A program made the position numbers and the translations under genes. A model generated the notes under the pieces. That model was not told the DNA's origin and did no database searches. It worked only from the letters and a program-made list of their open reading frames with translations. A stretch of DNA of 64,000 bases from Streptomyces clavuligerus (lineage in GTDB: Bacteria > Actinomycetota > Actinomycetes > Streptomycetales > Streptomycetaceae). Where the stretch lies: positions 1,550,001-1,614,000 of the forward strand of contig NZ_CP027858.1 of NCBI RefSeq assembly GCF_005519465.1, written 5' to 3'. Every line of letters starts with the position of its first letter. The first letter of the stretch is position 1. This document shows, in pieces, positions 61,515 through 64,000 of the stretch.

Positions 61515-61600
61515 CCACGGGCCGCAGGCCACGGGCCACGGGCTGCGGGCCACGGGCTGCGGGCTGCGGGCTGCGGGCTGCGGGCTGCGGGCTGCGGGCC
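61515..61600. repeat. GGGCTGC heptamer array
   Basis: GGGCTGC is repeated six times exactly (61554-61595), preceded by degenerate copies (GGGCCAC, GGGCTGC). It lies in the 248-base gap before the sugar dehydrogenase gene, about 50 bases from its start, and may vary in copy number by slippage. Confidence 0.85.
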
Positions 61601-61647
61601 GGGAACGACGACCGACCACCGGCGACGGCCGGGAAAGGACCGGGACG

Positions 61648-62787
61648 ATGCGACGACTTGGCGGGACGGCCGCACTGGCCGCGCTGGTGACGCTGCTGGC
61701 CACGGGGTGCTCGCCGAACGGCGGCGACGGGCCCCCGGGCCCGGCGCGGGCCGCCCCCTCCTCCGGCGGGCCGTCGGCGTCCGGGGTCCCCGCGAAGGGC
61801 TCGGTCACGGTCGCGGCCACGCTCACCGAGGGGCTGGCCTCGCCGTGGGGCGTGGCCGTCCTGCCCGACGGGGACCTGCTGGTGTCCTCGCGCGACGAGG
61901 GCACGGTCACCCGGGTCTCCGCGAAGGACGGCAAGCAGACCGAGGTCGGCACGGTCCCGGGCGTCTCCCCCGGGGGCGAGGGCGGTCTGCTGGGGCTCGC
62001 CCTCTCCCCCGACTTCGCCTCGGACCACCGGCTCTACGCCTACTTCACCACCTCGTCGGACAACCGTGTGGCCCGGCTGCGCTACGACGCGAGCAAGCCC
62101 GCGGGCCGCCGGCTCGGCGCCCCCGACGTCGTTCTGCGGGGCATCCCCAAGGGCAGCGTCCACAACGGCGGGCGGATCGCCTTCGGCCCCGACCGGATGC
62201 TGTACGCGGGCACGGGCGAGGCGGGCGAGACCGGGCTCTCCCAGGACCCGGAGTCGCTGGGCGGCAAGATCCTGCGGATCACCCCGGAGGGGCGCCCCGC
62301 GCCGGACAACCCGGACCCGTCCTCCCCCGTCTACTCCCTGGGGCACCGCAATGTGCAGGGCCTGGCCTGGGACGCCGAAGGCAGGCTCTGGGCCGCGGAG
62401 TTCGGGCAGAAGACCTGGGACGAACTGAATCTGATCGAGCCGGGGAAGAACTACGGCTGGCCGGAGGCCGAGGGCAGGGGCGGCGGCTCCCGCTTCGTGG
62501 ACCCGGTGGCCCAGTGGCGGACGGACGAGGCGTCACCGAGCGGGATCGCCCACGCCCGCGGGTCGATCTGGATGGCCGGGCTCGGGGGTGAACGGCTCTG
62601 GCGGATTCCCCTCGCCGGTGCGGAACCTTCCGCGGAACCCCAGGCGTTCCTGGAGGAGAAGTACGGACGGCTGCGCACGGTGGTGGCCGCGGGCGGCTCC
62701 ACGCTCTGGCTGCTGACGAGCGAGACCGACGGACGGGGAACGCCCGGGGCGGGTGACGACCGGGTGCTCCGGCTGACGGTGAGCTAG
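61648..62787 (+). CDS. PQQ-type sugar dehydrogenase, lipoprotein
   Basis: Six-bladed propeller of the glucose/sorbosone dehydrogenase family, 379 residues. A lipoprotein signal (MRRLGGTAALAALVTLLATG, then Cys; lipobox LATGC) anchors it outside the membrane. Family marks: LASPWGVAVLPDGDLLVSSR, GGEGGLLGLALSPDF, HNGGRIAFGPDRMLYAGTGE, YSLGHRNVQGLAWD and PGKNYGWPEAEG. The ATG at 61648 follows AAAGGACCGGGACG. It would oxidise an aldose with PQQ; no PQQ biosynthesis genes are near. Confidence 0.92.
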   Translation: MRRLGGTAALAALVTLLATGCSPNGGDGPPGPARAAPSSGGPSASGVPAKGSVTVAATLTEGLASPWGVAVLPDGDLLVSSRDEGTVTRVSAKDGKQTEVGTVPGVSPGGEGGLLGLALSPDFASDHRLYAYFTTSSDNRVARLRYDASKPAGRRLGAPDVVLRGIPKGSVHNGGRIAFGPDRMLYAGTGEAGETGLSQDPESLGGKILRITPEGRPAPDNPDPSSPVYSLGHRNVQGLAWDAEGRLWAAEFGQKTWDELNLIEPGKNYGWPEAEGRGGGSRFVDPVAQWRTDEASPSGIAHARGSIWMAGLGGERLWRIPLAGAEPSAEPQAFLEEKYGRLRTVVAAGGSTLWLLTSETDGRGTPGAGDDRVLRLTVS

Positions 62788-62925
62788 CCGGGGCGCCCCG
62801 GCGGACGGCGGGCCGGGCCGGTGTCCCGTGCGGCGGGGGCCGTCCGGGCGGGGCGGGTGGCCGCGCAGGCGGCGAACGGGCGGGACGAGCGGGCAGGACA
62901 GGGCGGGCGACAGGGGGTTGGGCCG

Positions 62926-63147
62926 ATGTTCCAGACATTCGACGAGTTCTTCGTCCCGGGCACCAGACATCTCACGGAGGAGCGCAACCGGCTGGAGCTG
63001 ACCCGGGAGGACGCCGGGACGGGTGACCCGTGCCGGGGCCCCGTCGACCTCGGCTCGGGCCTGGTCCTCGTCCGCCGCGCGGAGGAGCCGCACGAGGGCC
63101 CGCCGGAGCCCGAGGACACCGAGGGCACCGGAATACCCGGGCCCTGA
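62926..63147 (+). CDS. Small DUF6191-like protein
   Basis: A 73-residue protein beginning MFQTFDEFFVPGTRHLTEER, followed by NRLELTREDAGTGDP and an acidic Pro/Glu-rich tail. The start resembles the DUF6191 family of streptomycetes (from memory). The ATG follows AGGGGGTTGGGCCG. Function unknown. Confidence 0.7.
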   Translation: MFQTFDEFFVPGTRHLTEERNRLELTREDAGTGDPCRGPVDLGSGLVLVRRAEEPHEGPPEPEDTEGTGIPGP

Positions 63148-63235
63148 TCCCCCGTCCGCCGACCCCCGGCTCCCGGGACCAGGGCCGGTCGGGCGGGCTG
63201 CCGACGCCCGGGACCGGCGCTTTGGGGCCTAAGTC

Positions 63236-63432
63236 GTGTCGTCAAAATCCCGTCTGCGTCGCGACGCCTTGCACGCACATCTGCTGCGTTGTCGTCGGTC
63301 GCCGATGGCCCCCTGGGCCTGGCGGCCCGGGAGGGACCCCCACCGCATGGACTCCCTCCTCCGCCTTGCATCTGCACGCACCATGCGCCGCACCGCCCGT
63401 CCTCCGGACGGACGAAGCTATTTTGACGACAC
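63236..63432. mobile_element. MITE-like element
   Basis: Perfect 13-bp terminal inverted repeats, GTGTCGTCAAAAT (63236-63248) and ATTTTGACGACAC (63420-63432), bound about 200 bases with no plausible gene. CTA occurs just outside both ends (63229-63231 and 63436-63438) and may be the target duplication. The right end abuts the stop codon of the LuxR gene. Such ends are typical of IS-derived non-autonomous elements in Streptomyces; the parent IS is not identified. Confidence 0.65.
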
Positions 63433-63435
63433 TCC

Positions 63436-64000
63436 CTAGCCCTCCGGGGCCGGGGGGAAGAGGCGCAGCCGATGGGCGAGGGCGGCTGCCTCGCCGCGCC
63501 CGGAGACGCCCAGTTTGGCAAGGATGTTCGAGACATGGACGCTGGCGGTCTTCGGTGAGATGGAGAGCGTCTGCGCGATCTGGCGGTTGCTGCGGCCCGC
63601 CGAGACCAGCCGGAGGACGTCCTCCTCGCGCGGGGTGAGCCCCAGACCGGGGCCCGGCTCGGGCGCGGCGGCGGGCCCGTGGGGGCCGTCCGGGCCGGAC
63701 GCGGAGGCGGGGAGCGCGAGCCGGGCGCCGCGGGCGGTCAGCGCGATCTCCTCGGTGAGGGGCCGGTCGCCCACCCGGCGGGCCGTGTCGGCGGCGGAGC
63801 GCAGCAGTTCGCGGGCGTGTGAGCGGTCCGACGGCAGCAGCGCCCGGGCCCAGCGGGTGCGGACCATGGCCCGCTCCCGGGGGAAGCCCACGGTCTCGAA
63901 GGCGGCGTCCGCCTCGGCCCAGTCGGCGGCGGTGTCCTCGCCCGAGGCCCGGCGCAGTTCGGCGCGGACCCAGCGTTCATGGGCCCGCCAGACCGGGAGC
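63436..64000 (-). CDS. LuxR-family regulator, C-terminal part (5' end outside window)
   Basis: The last 187 residues or so of a larger regulator. The LuxR helix-turn-helix (LGLTPREEDVLRLVSAGRSN, SISPKTASVHVSNILAKLGV) ends the protein; before it is a helical, TPR-like section (ADWAEADAAFETVGFPRERA), as in large LAL-type ATPase regulators. The stop TAG at 63436-63438 is directly next to a MITE-like element. Confidence 0.88.
   Translation of the reverse strand, partial: LPVWRAHERWVRAELRRASGEDTAADWAEADAAFETVGFPRERAMVRTRWARALLPSDRSHARELLRSAADTARRVGDRPLTEEIALTARGARLALPASASGPDGPHGPAAAPEPGPGLGLTPREEDVLRLVSAGRSNRQIAQTLSISPKTASVHVSNILAKLGVSGRGEAAALAHRLRLFPPAPEG

Noticed and set aside
61554..61595. Possible CRISPR-like array
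   Set aside because: The units are contiguous 7-mers without spacers, so it is a simple tandem repeat.

Overview
The window is high-GC actinomycete DNA with Streptomyces-type genes, GTG starts and many ATGA/GTGA stop-start overlaps. A secreted 201-residue protein at 40410-41015 matches, from memory, the beta-lactamase inhibitory protein BLIP of Streptomyces clavuligerus over its whole length. The source is therefore very probably S. clavuligerus or a very close relative. No tRNA, rRNA or CRISPR was found.

Layout. (1) 1-5963, minus strand: a nitrogen-scavenging block with a fused urease gamma/beta subunit, a small coupled membrane protein, urease alpha, agmatine deiminase, a TetR regulator and an MHS-family transporter cut by the window edge. 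(2) 6302-31323: a biosynthetic gene cluster built around one 15-kb gene, KS-AT-DH-ER-KR-ACP / C-A-PCP / C-A-PCP-TE. Its first A domain has the serine code and its second a proline-like code. It is tightly coupled to a condensation-like acyltransferase, an odd SDR and a group-A flavin monooxygenase, followed by an alpha/beta hydrolase, an EamA exporter and an amidase. A P450 is divergent and an atypical LuxR regulator closes the cluster. Acyl-Ser-Pro assembly plus a flavin monooxygenase is the logic of bacterial pyrrolizidines (legonmycin, pyrrolizixenamide, bohemamine) and of brabantamide. Here a fully reducing PKS module is fused in cis, which is the most interesting feature of the window.

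(3) 31644-34010: ilvE and leuB, each with a strong terminator. (4) 34146-41015: a 45-residue ORF, an AAC(2')-like acetyltransferase, a secreted GH97 glycosidase, an FtsX-type ABC permease with a broken ATPase gene, and bli. (5) 41228-44643: two sets of XRE/DUF5753 regulator genes with DUF397 and DUF6879 partners. (6) 44895-45700: an SRPBCC protein and an ArsR regulator, coupled. (7) 45794-49869: proline catabolism (P5C dehydrogenase, proline dehydrogenase) with a divergent PucR regulator. (8) 50016-55843: serA and ilvC, ilvN, ilvB, preceded by a leader peptide with Ile-Leu-Val-Leu codons and an attenuator. (9) 55902-64000: a membrane GGDEF/degenerate-EAL protein, a 2-hydroxyacid dehydrogenase, an aldo/keto reductase, a lipoprotein sugar dehydrogenase, a small DUF6191-like protein, a MITE-like element and the C-terminus of a LuxR regulator.

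The branched-chain amino acid, serine, proline and urease genes resemble a conserved Streptomyces core neighbourhood (from memory, the SCO5510-SCO5527 region of S. coelicolor). The biosynthetic cluster seems to interrupt it between the amidase/urease side and ilvE.
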